Below, piece by piece: positions 33,601 to 45,208 of a stretch of DNA of 64,000 nt. The stretch is from NCBI GenBank assembly GCA_001931905.2, contig MSJI02000865.1:1-64000 (forward strand). Direction: 5' to 3'. Each line of letters starts with the position of its first letter. The first letter of the stretch is position 1. The notes under the pieces are model-generated. The model did not search any database. It was not told the DNA's origin and was given only the letters and a program-made list of their open reading frames with translations. Source of the DNA: Cladosporium sp. IMV 00045 (Eukaryota; Ascomycota; Dothideomycetes; Cladosporiales; Cladosporiaceae). A program made the position numbers and the translations under genes.

Positions 33601-34909
33601 TTTGGGCGGTTGGATGAAGTGAACGTTTCTAGTTTGTCTGGTTTTTGGACCGAATGGATGTCTTGGTGGCAGACGGGTTGAGGATGAATCGATGAGAGGA
33701 GATGATCGAGAGAAGAGAGCGAGAAAAGGTGATGAGACGGTGAAGTGGGCTCATTGCAGACTGGACTTTCCTGGGAAGGCGCTCTTGTTGGAACATTGTC
33801 GAGATGTAGAAGGCAGCTCCAATATGAAAAAAGCGTGGCTCTGCTGAGGGCAGGTGCTGCAGGATATCCCGTGAATCTACACAGGCAGTTGGCTTCATCT
33901 AGTTACCTAGGTAGGTAAGGTATCGACTGTGATAGCAGGCATAATAATGGCATCGTTAGAATGCCCAACACCTGCGGATGGTCACCGGTTGAAGTGCTGA
34001 TCTTTGTACCTATACATGGATCTGCCTGTGCGGCTCTGGAGACGAATGAAGCAGAGGCAACTACGACCTTCTTCCTCTCAGGTTATCATAAACCATAAAG
34101 ACGCGCGTCTTTTGCTTTTGATCTTATTAGGATGTGAGTACCTACATGTATCGCCTTCCGATGTTTGATGAACCGGTAAGGCGTAGGACGATCTCTTGCG
34201 CCACTCGTGTTGATGTTGTCCAAGCAGATGCCGCTGGTGTTCAATACACGGCAAGACTACAGCCAGCCTGCCAACGAGTATCCCAAAGTATCATCATTGT
34301 GACTTAACGGGTCAGGTATGTTCTGCTGACCTGATCTTGTAAGAAGAGTTCACGAAACATTAGCTGTCTCTTGTACATCGGCCAGTTAAAGAGTGATTGA
34401 AAATCTTTCTGAGAATCATTGTAGGAAATCGTGGTATCACCTTTGACATGCTCCCAAATTTATGTGGACAATTTGTTGTGATCACTTTATGTAAGAGAAG
34501 GTCAAGACGACGTTGCCATCTTCAGCACCAAGACATCCACGGATGGTGTAGGATCAAGATTGATCGATCATCCTCGGCCTGGGCATTCGAGATCTCCGTT
34601 GGCGCGCAGGCGCGGAGAAAGGCGGAGGAGCATCGGAGGCGGGAGTGGGCTCTGCTTAGTGAAAGAATGGCCGTGATTGGCCGAATGCCTCCCTGTAGCT
34701 TCTGCCACATGCCGGGGGAGGCAGTCTTCATCATCGACTTTCTGTGGGAGAAACAGCACTGCTCCGACACCACCACCACCACCACCACCACCACCCTCCA
34801 ATCTCCACTCCTCCCATTCTCTCATTACATCCGGTGTTGCTGTAGCAGGGTGCAGCTCTTCTTCTCTTCTCTTCTCCTCCCTTCCACCACCACCAACACC
34901 GCTGCCAAA
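33601..34909. other. Intergenic region with the SDH1 promoter
   Basis: About 1.3 kb between divergent genes. It holds an (ACC)9 tract at 34769-34795 and a CT-rich leader (34856-34900) just before the SDH1 start. The frame of SDH1 is open upstream to about 34397 but lacks coding character there, so the start at 34910 is preferred. Confidence 0.55.
34769..34795 (+). repeat. (ACC)9 microsatellite upstream of SDH1
   Basis: Nine perfect ACC units about 115 bp before the SDH1 start codon. The copy number is likely to vary between strains. Confidence 0.9.
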
Positions 34910-36912
34910 ATGTACTCCGCCGGCATGAGGCAGTTCGGCGCCGCCTCGAGGCTCTCGCGCCAGCTCCAAGTCCGCAACTTCTCCCGCACCGCGCCTGCGA
35001 AGAAGATCATCACGCCCAATGGCCCTCTTCGCGCGAAGGAGGCCTCTCCTCTCCTCAACAACAAGTACCCCATCATTGACCACGAATACGATGCCCTCGT
35101 CGTCGGCGCCGGTGGTGCCGGTCTGCGCGCTGCCTTTGGTCTCGCCGAGGCTGGCTTCAACACCGCCTGTATCTCCAAGCTCTTCCCCACCAGATCACAC
35201 ACCGTCGCCGCCCAGGGTGGTATCAACGCCGCGCTCGGAAACATGCACAAGGATGACTGGAGGTGGCACATGTACGACACCGTCAAGGGTTCCGACTGGC
35301 TGGGAGACCAGGACGCCATTCACTACATGACAAGAGAAGCCCCTGCGTCTGTCATTGAGCTCGAGAACTACGGCTGCCCATTCTCGCGTACCGACGACGG
35401 CAAGATCTACCAGCGTGCTTTCGGTGGTCAGAGCCAGGACTACGGCAAGGGTGGCCAGGCCTACCGTTGCTGCGCCGCCGCTGACCGCACCGGACACGCT
35501 CTTCTCCACACCCTCTACGGCCAGTCTCTCCGCCACAACACCAACTACTTCATTGAGTTCTTCGCCATCGACCTGATCATGGAGGACGGCGAGTGCAAGG
35601 GTGTCATTGCCTACAACCAGGAGGACGGCACTCTGCACCGCTTCCGCTCTCACCACACTGTCCTCGCCACCGGTGGTTACGGCCGTGCTTACTTCTCTTG
35701 CACTTCCGCCCACACCTGCACTGGTGATGGTATGGCTATGGTCGCTCGTGCTGGTCTTCCCAACCAAGATCTGGAGTTCGTTCAGTTCCACCCTACTGGT
35801 ATCTACGGCGCTGGCTGCCTGATCACCGAGGGCTCCCGTGGTGAGGGTGGATACCTCCTCAACAGCGAGGGTGAGCGTTTCATGGAGCGTTACGCCCCTA
35901 CCGCCAAGGATCTTGCTTCTCGCGACGTTGTCAGCCGTAGCATGACTATGGAGATTCGCGAGGGCCGTGGTGTCGGTCCCGACAAGGACCACATCTACCT
36001 CCAGCTCTCTCACTTGCCCGCCGAGATCCTCCACGAGCGTCTTCCTGGTATCTCTGAGACTGCTTCTATCTTCGCTGGTGTCGATGTTACCAAGCAGCCC
36101 ATCCCCGTCCTTCCCACCGTCCACTACAACATGGGTGGTATCCCCACCAAGTACACTGGTGAGGTCCTGACCGTCGACGAGGCCGGAAAGGACAAGGTCG
36201 TTCCTGGTCTCTTCGCTTGCGGTGAAGCCGCCTGTGTCTCTGTCCACGGTGCCAACCGTCTTGGCGCCAACTCTCTCCTCGACTTGATCGTTTTCGGCCG
36301 TGCTGTTTCCCACACCATCCGTGACAACTTCTCTCCTGGCAAGCCCCACAAGCCTCTTGATGCTGCTGCTGGCGCCGAGGCCATCCAGACCGTTGATGAG
36401 ATCCGCACCGCCGACGGCCCTAAGAGCACCAACGAGGTCCGCAACGCCATGCAGAAGGTCATGCAGAGCGACGTCTCCGTGTTCAGGACCGAGGAGTCCC
36501 TCCAGGAGGGTGTCAAGAAGTAAGTTTCAGCTGTAATCCCATTGACACCACACACGAGCATAAGCTAACATCATTTCTCAGGATCCACGACGTCGACCAG
36601 ATGTTCTCCCAGGTCGGCACCAAGGACCGCAGCATGATCTGGAACTCCGACCTTGTCGAGACCCTTGAGCTTCGCAACCTTCTCACTTGTGCCGTTCAGA
36701 CCGCTGAGGCCGCCGCCAACCGCAAGGAGTCTCGTGGCGCCCACGCTCGCGAGGACTACCCCGACCGTGACGACGAGAACTGGATGAAGCACACTCTCAC
36801 CTGGCAGAAGAAGCCTCACGGTGAGACCAAGCTCGGCTACCGTGAGGTCGTCGGCACCACTCTTGATGAGAACGAGTGCCCTAACGTTCCTCCTTTCGCC
36901 CGCAAGTACTAG
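34910..36912 (+). CDS. SDH1: Succinate dehydrogenase flavoprotein subunit
   Basis: Exons 34910-36519 and 36582-36912 with a 62-nt intron (GTAAGT...CTCAG) give 646 aa. The N-terminus [20 protein letters not shown] and the following [11 protein letters not shown] are a mitochondrial presequence. The FAD fold starts at [15 protein letters not shown]. The FAD-linked His (about residue 97) lies in [10 protein letters not shown], and [20 protein letters not shown] lines the dicarboxylate site. The C-terminal [15 protein letters not shown] segment is present as [18 protein letters not shown]. The enzyme oxidises succinate to fumarate in the TCA cycle and feeds electrons to complex II. I chose ATG 34910 because the presequence begins there and the context AAAATG is good. 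Codon use is strongly C-biased. Confidence 0.98.
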
Positions 36913-37312
36913 ATGTATCATGTTTGAGGAGTGTAGCCGAAGGAATTTGTATGTGGAGGTCATTCTGGATCTCTTCAAGCGAAAGAGGAGAGGGATTTTG
37001 TGTACAGCTAGCCACTTTTTTTTTTGTTTCCTTTACCTTGTTGATACCGAGCCTTCTAATCGAATGGTTTGAAAGGAATTTTGTTCTCACACCCTCGTCT
37101 CATGTAGGTGCTCATGTGCGATCGTCGAGCCAGTTCCGTCACTCTGCCGAGCCAGCTCATACTTTGGGCTTTCATATAGCCGCGGGTACTTCCACCTGGA
37201 CACGGGACATCTTGATCATCATCACACCTATGCTCAAATGAGCGAAGGCATTGATAATTTACTACAGGCAATATTGTTGACGTCGCCTCAGATACCAGGT
37301 TACATGTTCAAC
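36913..37312. other. Intergenic region downstream of SDH1
   Basis: About 400 bases with the SDH1 3' UTR and a short promoter for the dehydrogenase. A run of 11 T at 37015-37025 is the only notable feature. Confidence 0.5.
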
Positions 37313-38513
37313 ATGTCGACAATGCAAGCAATAAGATTCCACGGACGTGGCGACATCCGCTTGGACAACATACCAATCCCGTAAGTCGACCACGCTTTGC
37401 CCTCCATTTTACAGACACTGATAAAAGGATAGAGAATGCGGCGCCGACGAGGTCAGACTCAAAATTGCCTACTGTGGCATCTGCGGCACCGACCTCCACG
37501 AATACCTAGCCGGTCCCATCTTCCTCCCTCCCAAAGGAACAACAAACCCACACACCGGCGCGCAACTCCCAGTCACACTTGGCCACGAATTCAGCGGAAC
37601 CATCGCTGAAGTGGGAAGCAACGTCTTTTCCTTCACCGTCGGGCAGAAAGTCGCTGTAAACCCAGCTCTGGACGATCGCCATTATGGGCAGCAGCCTTGC
37701 GAGCAATGTCTCCAGGGATGCCAGAATTGTTGCGAACGATTGGCTTTCTACGGTCTTGCTCACGGCCAGGGTGGTTTTGCTGAGCAGATTGTTGTCAAGC
37801 CTGCGGCTCTCATCCCGCTACCTGACAACATCTCTTTGAAGGTCGCGAGCCTGGCGGAACCGCTGGCTGTTGCTGCGCATATGATCAGAATTTCCGGTTT
37901 CAAGGCTGGTCAGAATGTGGTGGTTCTGGGCACCGGTCCAATCGGCTGCGCACTCATCTTGTTGCTACGAGTAAAGGGTGCTGGTACCATCATCGCCAGC
38001 GAAATCGCCGAGTCGCGGTCCGCTCAAGCAAAGACATTCGGCGCCGACATGGTCGTCAACCCACTAGCCAGCGAATCACCACACGACAGTCCAACTGAAG
38101 CCACGTTCGGAGGCAAACAAAACCCAGTCCTCTCCGCAGTCCGCTGCACCATGGGTTCCGGCGCACACGTCTCCTTCGACGCATGCGGCTCACAAAACAC
38201 TCTCGACACGGCGATCGAATGCACGAAGCCTGGAGGCACGATTTTCAACGTCGCCATTCACGACAAGGTTCTCAAGATCGATTTGAACAGTTTGGTCGTT
38301 GGGGAGAAACATCTCACGGGTGGGAATGCTTATACGCCGGAGGACTTTGAGGAGGTTATGCGGCTTTTGGGCGAGGAGGCGGAGATGGTGGAGAGGTTGG
38401 TTACGGCTGTTGTTTCGCTGGGGGAGGCGGTTGAGAGTGGATTTGGAGAGTTGGTGGGTAATGCCGCGGGGCATATCAAGATTTTGGTAGAGGCTTCTGG
38501 AGATGGTGCGTAG
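37313..38513 (+). CDS. Zinc-dependent MDR alcohol dehydrogenase, 2,3-butanediol dehydrogenase type
   Basis: Exons 37313-37380 and 37433-38513 with a 52-nt intron (GTAAGT...GATAG) give 382 aa; the junction gives IPIPECGADEVRLKI. Catalytic-zinc ligands are in CGICGTDLHEY and LGHEFSG. The structural-zinc lobe is CEQCLQGCQNCC. The cofactor fold has VVVLGTGPIGCAL, and SLAEPLAVAAH lies at the active site. The segment LHEYLAGPIFLP is typical of the (R,R)-butanediol dehydrogenase branch, which interconverts acetoin and 2,3-butanediol with NAD. Other vicinal diols or polyols are possible. In-frame ATGs at 37304 and 37322 are alternative starts. It is cytosolic. The next gene in the same direction is a sugar transporter. 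Confidence 0.9.
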
Positions 38514-39112
38514 AGCATGTTTGGAGAGCCGTCTCTCGAGAGAGGCTTCCGTATTGCCGACATATAATGCTGCACATGGCTTTGTTATCGTTATCATGAA
38601 GCCATGCCGAGATCAATAACTTGATGGGACTATCGCTGACATTCGCTCCAATCCCCTGACGTCGTTTCGGCCACACAATGCATGGTTCGAACCCAGCACT
38701 GTTGCAGAGGAAGCAGATCCAGCGATCAGACGAGGCGCGGTATATCGACATTGATCGCAACACAGAGTCTCTTCTCTGCGACTCATTATTCGATGCTCAG
38801 AGGCTTGTATTTTGTGACATCCCCGTGGTGCGAAGCATATAGCCGCGGATTTCAATCTATTAAGCCTTGTAGATCACACCAGAGCCGCGGTATCAACACC
38901 GTCGCTGCTACCTATCCCTCTCATTATCTGCAAGGATCCAAGATCACGAGGCTGCATTCAGGACAATCCAACGCCTGATTCGGATTCCAGAGCGAAGATG
39001 GTATGCGTCACATTACTTGTTGATGGTATCTGCCGAAGATGAAGTGCGGCATGGTTTGGTCTTGATGGATTGATCCTAATCGGACTATTGTTTCATTCAT
39101 ATCTTGCTGTCA
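38514..39112. other. Intergenic region upstream of the sugar transporter
   Basis: About 600 bases between two genes in the same direction. A GGTTCGAACC-like palindrome near 38683-38692 is not part of a tRNA, since no acceptor or anticodon arm can be formed around it. Nothing else is recognised. Confidence 0.45.
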
Positions 39113-40705
39113 ATGACCCCCATTCCAAACAAACGATTATTCGTTTTGTTCTCCGCGTTCACAACCATGATGCTTCCTCAACTTGAAGGACGAAATTTGC
39201 TTTTTGGGACCACCGCTTCGTGTGGCCTCGGATTTATGCTTTTTGGTGAGCGAAACCCTTTCCTCTACGACTCAGAAAAAGCTGATTCCACATAGGGTAT
39301 GACCAAGGCGTCTTCGGGGGACTGTTAGCCAATCCGAATCTGCTCGCAACCTTCAACAACCCTGGTACTACCATTCAAGGCCAGATGGTATCGACATACA
39401 CCATCGGTTGCGTTTTCGGAGCCCTCCTCAGCTTGGGTATTGGAGATATCCTAGGACGAAGGAAGTCTATCGCTTTAGGTTGCGCCTTTTTGCTCGTTGG
39501 CGGGATTCTCCAAGCTACATCCCGCACTCTTGTTCACATGATCGTCGGCAGAATAATCGGGGGCCTTGGTATTGGCGTCAACACAACGACGATTCCGATG
39601 TGGCAGAGTGAGACTTGCAAGCCTTCTCTCCGTGGGAAGCTCGTTGCTATTCAGCTGACGTTCCTCGTCTTCGGCTTCGTCTTAACCAACTGGATGAATT
39701 TTGGCTTCACCTACATTCCCAACAATCCGGTCAGCTGGCGCTTTCCTTTGGGCTTTCAGAGTGCTCTCGCTCTTGGGACTGCAGGCATGCTACCCATCTT
39801 GGCCGAGTCGCCGAGATGGCTGTGCTTGAAAGACCGCCAGCAAGACGCACAGAAAGTCCTCGCTCGTCTCGTCGCTAAGCCGATCGATGACCGTGAGGTG
39901 CTGGACTTGTTGAATATCATGGTCACTACCATTGCTCGTGAGCGAGCCGAAGGCCAGATCACCTGGCGCGAAGTCTTCCACAATGGCTCGCAGCAGACCT
40001 TCCGGCGGATACTGTTGGGCGCTGGTACGAGCTTCATGCAACAGATGGGCGGCGTCAACGTAGTTGCGTACCATCTGCCAGTCGTGCTGGAGCGGTCTTT
40101 CGGCTTCACACCTCGAGTGGCCTTGATCCTATCAGCCGCTGACTCCATGCAATGGATGTTTTGGGCTGCCATGGCGACTTTCGTTATCGAACGAGTCGGC
40201 CGCTTCAAGCTCATGTTGTTTGGTGCTAGCGGATGCTCATTTTGCTTTGCTGTAGCTGCAGCAGGCTTGGGAGTCGGGACCAAAGCTGCCAATGGCGTTG
40301 CTGTGGCTTTCATTTTCTTGTATTACTTCTTCTATGTGAGTGTCCGTTCCTGTCATGACTAGTCGCTGGCTGAAATCAAACCTAGGGGCTATCATTTCTT
40401 GCCATTCCTTTCTTATACCCCTCCGAGATCAATTCAAACCGATCCCGTAATCGCGGAGCTTCGATCGCCATGGTCACCAACTGGCTCTGTGTCTTCACCG
40501 TGGTGTCTGTCACACCTGTCGGTAGGTCAAGCTCAAGTACTGAGGGCGTGATGTCTGCTGATTCCCGGTTATAGGTATCAACTCAATCGGCTACCGATTC
40601 TATTTTTGCCGTTCTCAACCTCGCTTGGCTCCCCATCATTTGGTTCTTCTATGTCGAGACCGCCGGTCTTTCCCTGGAAGAGATCGACAGAGTCTTCGAG
40701 ATTAA
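39113..40705 (+). CDS. MFS sugar transporter, C-terminus altered by a frameshift
   Basis: Exons 39113-39245, 39296-40335, 40386-40521 and 40575-40705, all with introns of 50-53 nt; 479 aa as it stands. Sugar-porter marks are GYDQGVFGGLLA in helix 1, GDILGRRKSIALG, AESPRWLCLKDR after helix 6, MGGVNVVAYHLP in helix 7, and YPSEINSNRSRNRGASIA. In the last exon the frame begins INSIGYRFYF as expected. It then runs out of frame after the T run at 40603-40607 and stops at 40705. The expected end (AVLNLAWLPIIWFFYVETAG and LSLEEIDRVF) is present one frame over, ending at TGA 40761-40763. The cause is one extra T, or a sequencing error. A pogo-type element sits 200 bp downstream. The substrate is probably a hexose or other sugar. 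Confidence 0.82.
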
Positions 40706-40904
40706 ACATGCGCCTGGTGCAAGCGTGAGTTATAGCGAAGGCAGCGAAGCAGGCAAAGCATGACATCGAGATGGAACGCTTGCAAATTGGAGAAGTTGAC
40801 AAGAAGAATGCAGAGTCTGCAGAATTTGTTGAGAGAGTGGCTTGATGATATCTCTAAGTAGACCTTTTGCAAGTCCAATTCGGTACGCAAGTCGTCTTGA
40901 CTTA

Positions 40905-40943
40905 ACGTCACGGTAGGGGAAGCGGATCAGTAGGGGAAGCGGA
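40905..40943 (+). repeat. Left terminal inverted repeat of the pogo-type element
   Basis: Starts ACGTCACGGTAGGGGAAGCG directly after the TA duplication. It has C at the one position where the right end has T (ATCAG against ATTAG), itself a CA-to-TA change. Confidence 0.93.
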
Positions 40944-41009
40944 CCACTTCCGCGCGCTTATTTCGCGTTATATCGATTCTTACGTATCCTTTTCTCTTTT
41001 CCCTTTCTT

Positions 41010-42683
41010 ATGCCTTCTTATACCGAAGATACGCTTACTACGGCCCTAACGGCTTACCGAAACGGCGAATATCCCTTAATTCGAAAGTATTCTTACGCGT
41101 TTAATATCCCTTACTCTACTCTCGCTCTCCGGCTCTCGACTCGAACTTCTCGCTCTAAATCGCACGAATCGTAAAAGATCCTCTCGATAGCCGAAGAAGA
41201 GGCTCTCCTAAAGTCGATTACTCGATTATCGAAGTCGGGAGTCCCTATTACTCTCTCGTTTACGAGGGAACTCGCCGAAGAAATCCGTAACGCCCGCTTC
41301 CGCCTAACCTCGACTTTAGCTTCCTACCCTCCTATTAGTAAAAGGTAGATCGATAGGTTCCGAAAACGATACCCTATACTAAAGACTATATACTCTCGAG
41401 CTATAGACGCGAGCCGCTTCGAAGCGGTAAGCTATCCGACTATAAACGCCTACTTTACCGCTCTTACCGACCTATTCCTCGAGAATTCCTACTCTTCTAA
41501 CGCCGTTTTTAACGTCGACGAGACTAGTTTCGCTCTCGGTACTACTTTACCTTCGAAAGTACTTATTAATAAAGAGGATACGAGAGCGTTTAGGAAGATA
41601 AGCGGAAGGTAAGAGTAGATAACGGCTATAGAGTACGTCGGAGCCTCGGGAGTCTCTCTACCTCTACTTATTATCTTCCGGGCGAAAGATACGAATACCG
41701 GGTAGATACCGACTTCTACGCCCGAGAAGTAGAAGTTCTCTACGTCTTCTAGTAGGTAGACGTCCGATTCTTACGCCTACGAGTAGTTAACTACGTTATT
41801 CGAACCCGAAACGGCTCGTAATAACGGAAAAAGGAGGCTATTACTACTTAACGGATACGGATCGTACCTTATAGCTAGGTTTATCGCCTTTTACCTCGAT
41901 AAGAGTATCGACCTAGTCGTATTACCTCTATATACCTCGTATCTATTATAACCCCTTAACGTCGGGCTATTTAGCCCTCTAAAGCGGGCTTTATCGACTA
42001 AGATCGACCGGCTTTTCCGGTTAGATACTCGACGAATACCGCGTATCGAGTAGACTTTAGCCTATATTACGGCTAGATCTAGGGCCTTTACGGCTAAAAA
42101 CGTCGAGTCGGCCTTCCGTACGTCCGGTATCTACCCTCTAAGCCTAATTACTATCCTCTCTACTCTTCGAATACCCTTAGAGCCTTCTCGAGTTACGCCG
42201 CCTCCTATTACAAATACTAATAACCTAGACCGCTCTCTACTAGATAGTTCGCCGCCGGAGGGTACGGAGTTACGGGAGACGACGTCGCTAGTTAACTTAA
42301 TCGTTCGTTCTTCTACTCTCGAGACTCCTATAAAGCGGTATATCGAGCGATCGGGAGCGGCTTTCGAAAGGATATCTTCCGAGAATACCCTTTTACGGAA
42401 GGAGCTATTAGGGGCTTAGGAGCTATTACGGGTACGTAAGGAACGTAAGAAAGGGAAGCGCGTAGCGATAAAAGGGAGGTTCGTCTTTAAAACGAAGGAA
42501 ATCCTCGAGGTAGTCGAGATAGCGGAAGTAGAAACGTCGAAAGGAAAGTCGAAAAAAAAGCGACCCCTACGACGTACGACTCCCGAAATTAAGGACGACG
42601 AAGACGAAAGTATCGAGTATAATATATCGGAAAGTGAGAGCGATTATATTATCGTAGCTAGTAGGAGATTAGATCGCAGGTAG
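41010..42683 (+). pseudogene. Inactivated pogo-type DDE transposase
   Basis: From ATG 41010 to TAG 42681-42683 the length is exactly 558 codons with no net frameshift, but about ten TAA/TAG codons interrupt it. All are explained by CAA/CAG or TGG mutation. The order of domains is still clear. An N-terminal helix-turn-helix region (AYRNGEYPLIRK) comes first, then FNVDETSFALG with the first catalytic Asp. LLLLNGYGSYL is where the family has D-G-H-G-S-H, and PLNVGLFSPLKRA is where it has PLDVG. So the second and third acidic residues appear as Asn, from TG-to-TA changes. A Lys-rich acidic tail ends the protein. It cannot be active. Confidence 0.9.
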
Positions 42684-42700
42684 AGAGGTTAAAATTCTGA

Positions 42701-42739
42701 TCCGCTTCCCCTACTAATCCGCTTCCCCTACCGTGACGT
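42701..42739 (-). repeat. Right terminal inverted repeat of the pogo-type element
   Basis: The reverse complement begins ACGTCACGGTAGGGGAAGCG, matches the left end at 38 of 39 bases and is followed by the TA duplication. Confidence 0.93.
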
Positions 42740-42796
42740 TAAATGCAAATCAGACAGCGTGGAAGTTTGTTGCTAAACGTTAACTAAAACATAAAT

Positions 42797-44859
42797 CTAT
42801 GTGTTCGGGAAAAAGAAGTTGGACATCAAGAAGAAGTCGTCGAACGTGCTTGGAATGTTGATGTCAGGAGCTTCACCATCATGAAACGCCGTGTAATCGC
42901 CAATGCTTGGGAATCCGTCGTGAGCACCGTAGTCCGCCCAGTCGACTTCGAGTACAGGCTCATTGCTCACAAAGCTTGCCTTGCTGGTGTTGCTAGTTCG
43001 ATCGACTTGTGGCGGACCGCTTTTTCCTCCAGCACGGGACATCAGAAAGCCAAAAATCCGAATAGACCAGTGAGCAGGATCCCAAGAATCTCGGGCCTCG
43101 TGAAGAAGCATGCGGCAGTTGTCCAAAGAGGCTTGGGCAACTTGCGACATCAGGGGCTCGTCGGAGTGGATCTGGCGGTAGTAGACGATGCCAGCAACGA
43201 AGAAACCGGTGAAAACTTCGTGTGGCAGGCGATTGATCATTTGTTTGGTCACCAAGCTGGAAGCTGACGAGGCGATCGCTTGTGCTGCATCAGTAGCGGC
43301 CTTGGTGGATGTGCTACCTCCCGATTGTGAGATTGACGGAGATAGAGGGCCATGAGCCCGATCGAAGTGGAGCAAGATAACGTGTTGATGGTAAAGCAGC
43401 TCAAGCGACGTGGCAAATATGTTCGTGCCCGTCTTCTGAGTAGATGAGGACAGCTCCGACGGGAGATGTGTTTTCCAACTCGCAAGTCCATCATGTAGAT
43501 CAGACATATCCGTATCCATCTCGGAAGAATGGAAGCGACGCTGTATGATGGAGCGGGCGATGTTGGACAGGCGTGCCGCTTCAATCTGATAGAGAGCGGA
43601 TACCTGTCCACCGCTCGACAACTCGGATGCAAAATCTTCAAGTTCTAGCATGGGTACGTCGCATTGCGGAATGTTGATCCGGAAAGGTCGGCCGAGTAGT
43701 GCGGCGCAGTGAGCATCTCTCATCGCTAGAGTCCACCAGAGACGCTTCACTCGACCTCTGTCTTTGGTGCTGACACCTATTGAAGACGTGGACCGATGAA
43801 TGCCCATCGACTCGGCGATGGTAAACCCGAAATCCAACCATGAGCAGGCGTTGTATACACTGTTCATTTGAGGACCAAAGAAAGAGAGCATCAGGACTGT
43901 TTCAAGCAAGACAAACTTGTCAGTCTCGTAGTTGGCTGACCACAAGACTTTCGCCTTGTCTGGTTTCCTTCTGTCAGCAAAACCAACATCTTACTACCAT
44001 GTTCCGAATTATCTTCCGACTAACCATAGTATGCCTGACGAGCTTGCGCTCTAGATTTGTACGTCGTGTCATGAATCAAAGGGGCATCGCAGAACGTCGC
44101 ACCAATCAAGCAAATGGCATGTGACATAATGTAGGGCAGCGTTCGCTTCTCATGCGCCTCCATTAGTTCGGACTTATTGACGATGGAGTAAAGTGGATAG
44201 AATCGTGTGATGAAGACTTGGACGAAGGCGTCGAATATCCGCGGCTCCGGTAAAGTGAAAGCCCCCTTCGCAAGAAGATAGGTGATATCCTCCGGCGCAC
44301 AATGTGATGGGTGGACTTCTCTTGGTCTATCAACCAGACGCTTGTTCTCGGACAAGATCGGCCTAGCATCGTAGAATCTAGCTTGTTCTCCAGCATGCTC
44401 TTCCAAAGCGAAGGTCAACGGCGAGGCTCCGCCAAAAAGAATGATGCCGCGTCCGCCATGATCGTAATCGTCGATAAAATCCTCAAATAACTCGGCCAGC
44501 GATTGCCCATGAGTATCGAGGGCGGCGACATCGAATCTCACATGGCGATCTGGTATTGGACCAGAAGAGATTGGTGATAGTTGCGAAGCCGATGAAGAAG
44601 CTCCCTCGACGATATCATCATCGGTTGGTGCAAGCCTGTCAGACCTTTGCGTGCTCGTATGGCTGCTATTAGCATGACCCCTTGCTGTGCGAGGATAGAG
44701 TCCTCGTTGCGAATCAATCAGCACGCAGTCATCCACTTCGTCCATTCGGCAGCGACTGCATGGTGAGCCAACTACCGCTGCATCACACTTGACTTTCCGT
44801 TTCGAACAGCGTCGACAAGCTTTGGCAGCTCGTTGCCGTCGCCGTGATGCTGGAGGCAT
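42797..44859 (-). CDS. Zn2Cys6 fungal transcription factor
   Basis: Exons 44025-44859 and 42797-43959 with a 65-nt intron (GTTAGT...AACCAG) give 665 aa; the junction reads QAYYD|KAKVLWSANYE. The zinc cluster at residues about 15-45 has the spacing CRRCSKRKVKC, eight residues, CSRC, seven residues, C. The middle homology region FVLLETVLMLSFFGPQMNSV, then SMGIHRS and RLWWTLAMRDAH, is typical of the Fungal_trans domain. The C-terminus is rich in Asp and Phe (HDGEAPDINIPSTFDDFF) and may activate transcription. It is nuclear. It diverges from the Baeyer-Villiger monooxygenase gene with 349 bp between starts, so it may regulate that gene. The 3' end stops only 57 bp from the transposon. Confidence 0.92.
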
Positions 44860-45208
44860 GTTGCCACGGGCGAAGATGTTCAGATTTTGCCCAGACTGCT
44901 AGAGGTGTCATGGCCGTCTTGTACATTGCATGCATGATCTCGTGATGTGCTGATCCCAGTTTCCCCGCTCCATCTCTCCAACTCGACCTGACGTCGCCCG
45001 TATAGCCGCGGCTGTATGCTGGTATGCTCCGCGGGTCTGAACCACAGCATCTCCTCTCCTTCTTGGGGTCGTTGCGGCGTTGACTTAAATTTTTTCTTTG
45101 CTGTTGCGTGATACATCGCTCGTGTAAAAACTCAGATCTTAGATTGTATTTCTACAAATAAATCGTTCACATACAAAACACCAAACCACTTGAAGATATA
45201 GCGAGAAC
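44860..45208. promoter_or_regulatory. Shared divergent promoter, Zn2Cys6 gene and monooxygenase
   Basis: These 349 bases separate two start codons. They hold CCGCGG-type palindromes (AGCCGCGGCT at 45004-45013 and TCCGCGGGT at 45028-45036). Zn2Cys6 proteins bind paired CGG triplets, so these are candidate sites for the neighbouring regulator; that is inference. Confidence 0.5.

Larger units (their letters stand above)
40905..42739 (+). mobile_element. Complete, RIP-degraded Tc1/mariner (pogo-type) DNA transposon
   Basis: 1835 bp, flanked by a TA duplication (40903-40904 and 42740-42741). Terminal inverted repeats of 39 bp differ at one base. Each end holds two copies of GTAGGGGAAGCGGA. Inside is one uninterrupted-length transposase frame (41010-42683) filled with TAA and TAG codons. 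The interior is almost free of CA and TG but full of CG. That is the signature of CpA-to-TpA RIP on both strands, not of general CpG decay. It lies between the sugar transporter and the Zn2Cys6 gene and interrupts neither. Confidence 0.93.

Noticed and set aside
34397..34909. A longer SDH1 N-terminus from 34397
   Set aside because: The frame is open by chance over the promoter and the (ACC)9 tract; the mitochondrial presequence begins at 34910.
35195..36349. A 384-codon minus-strand open frame inside SDH1
   Set aside because: It is antisense to a highly conserved, C-biased gene; such codon bias leaves long open frames on the other strand. Its protein is Val/Thr-rich and has no domain.
38683..38692. 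GGTTCGAACC as a tRNA T-loop
   Set aside because: No matching T-stem, acceptor stem or anticodon arm can be built around it.
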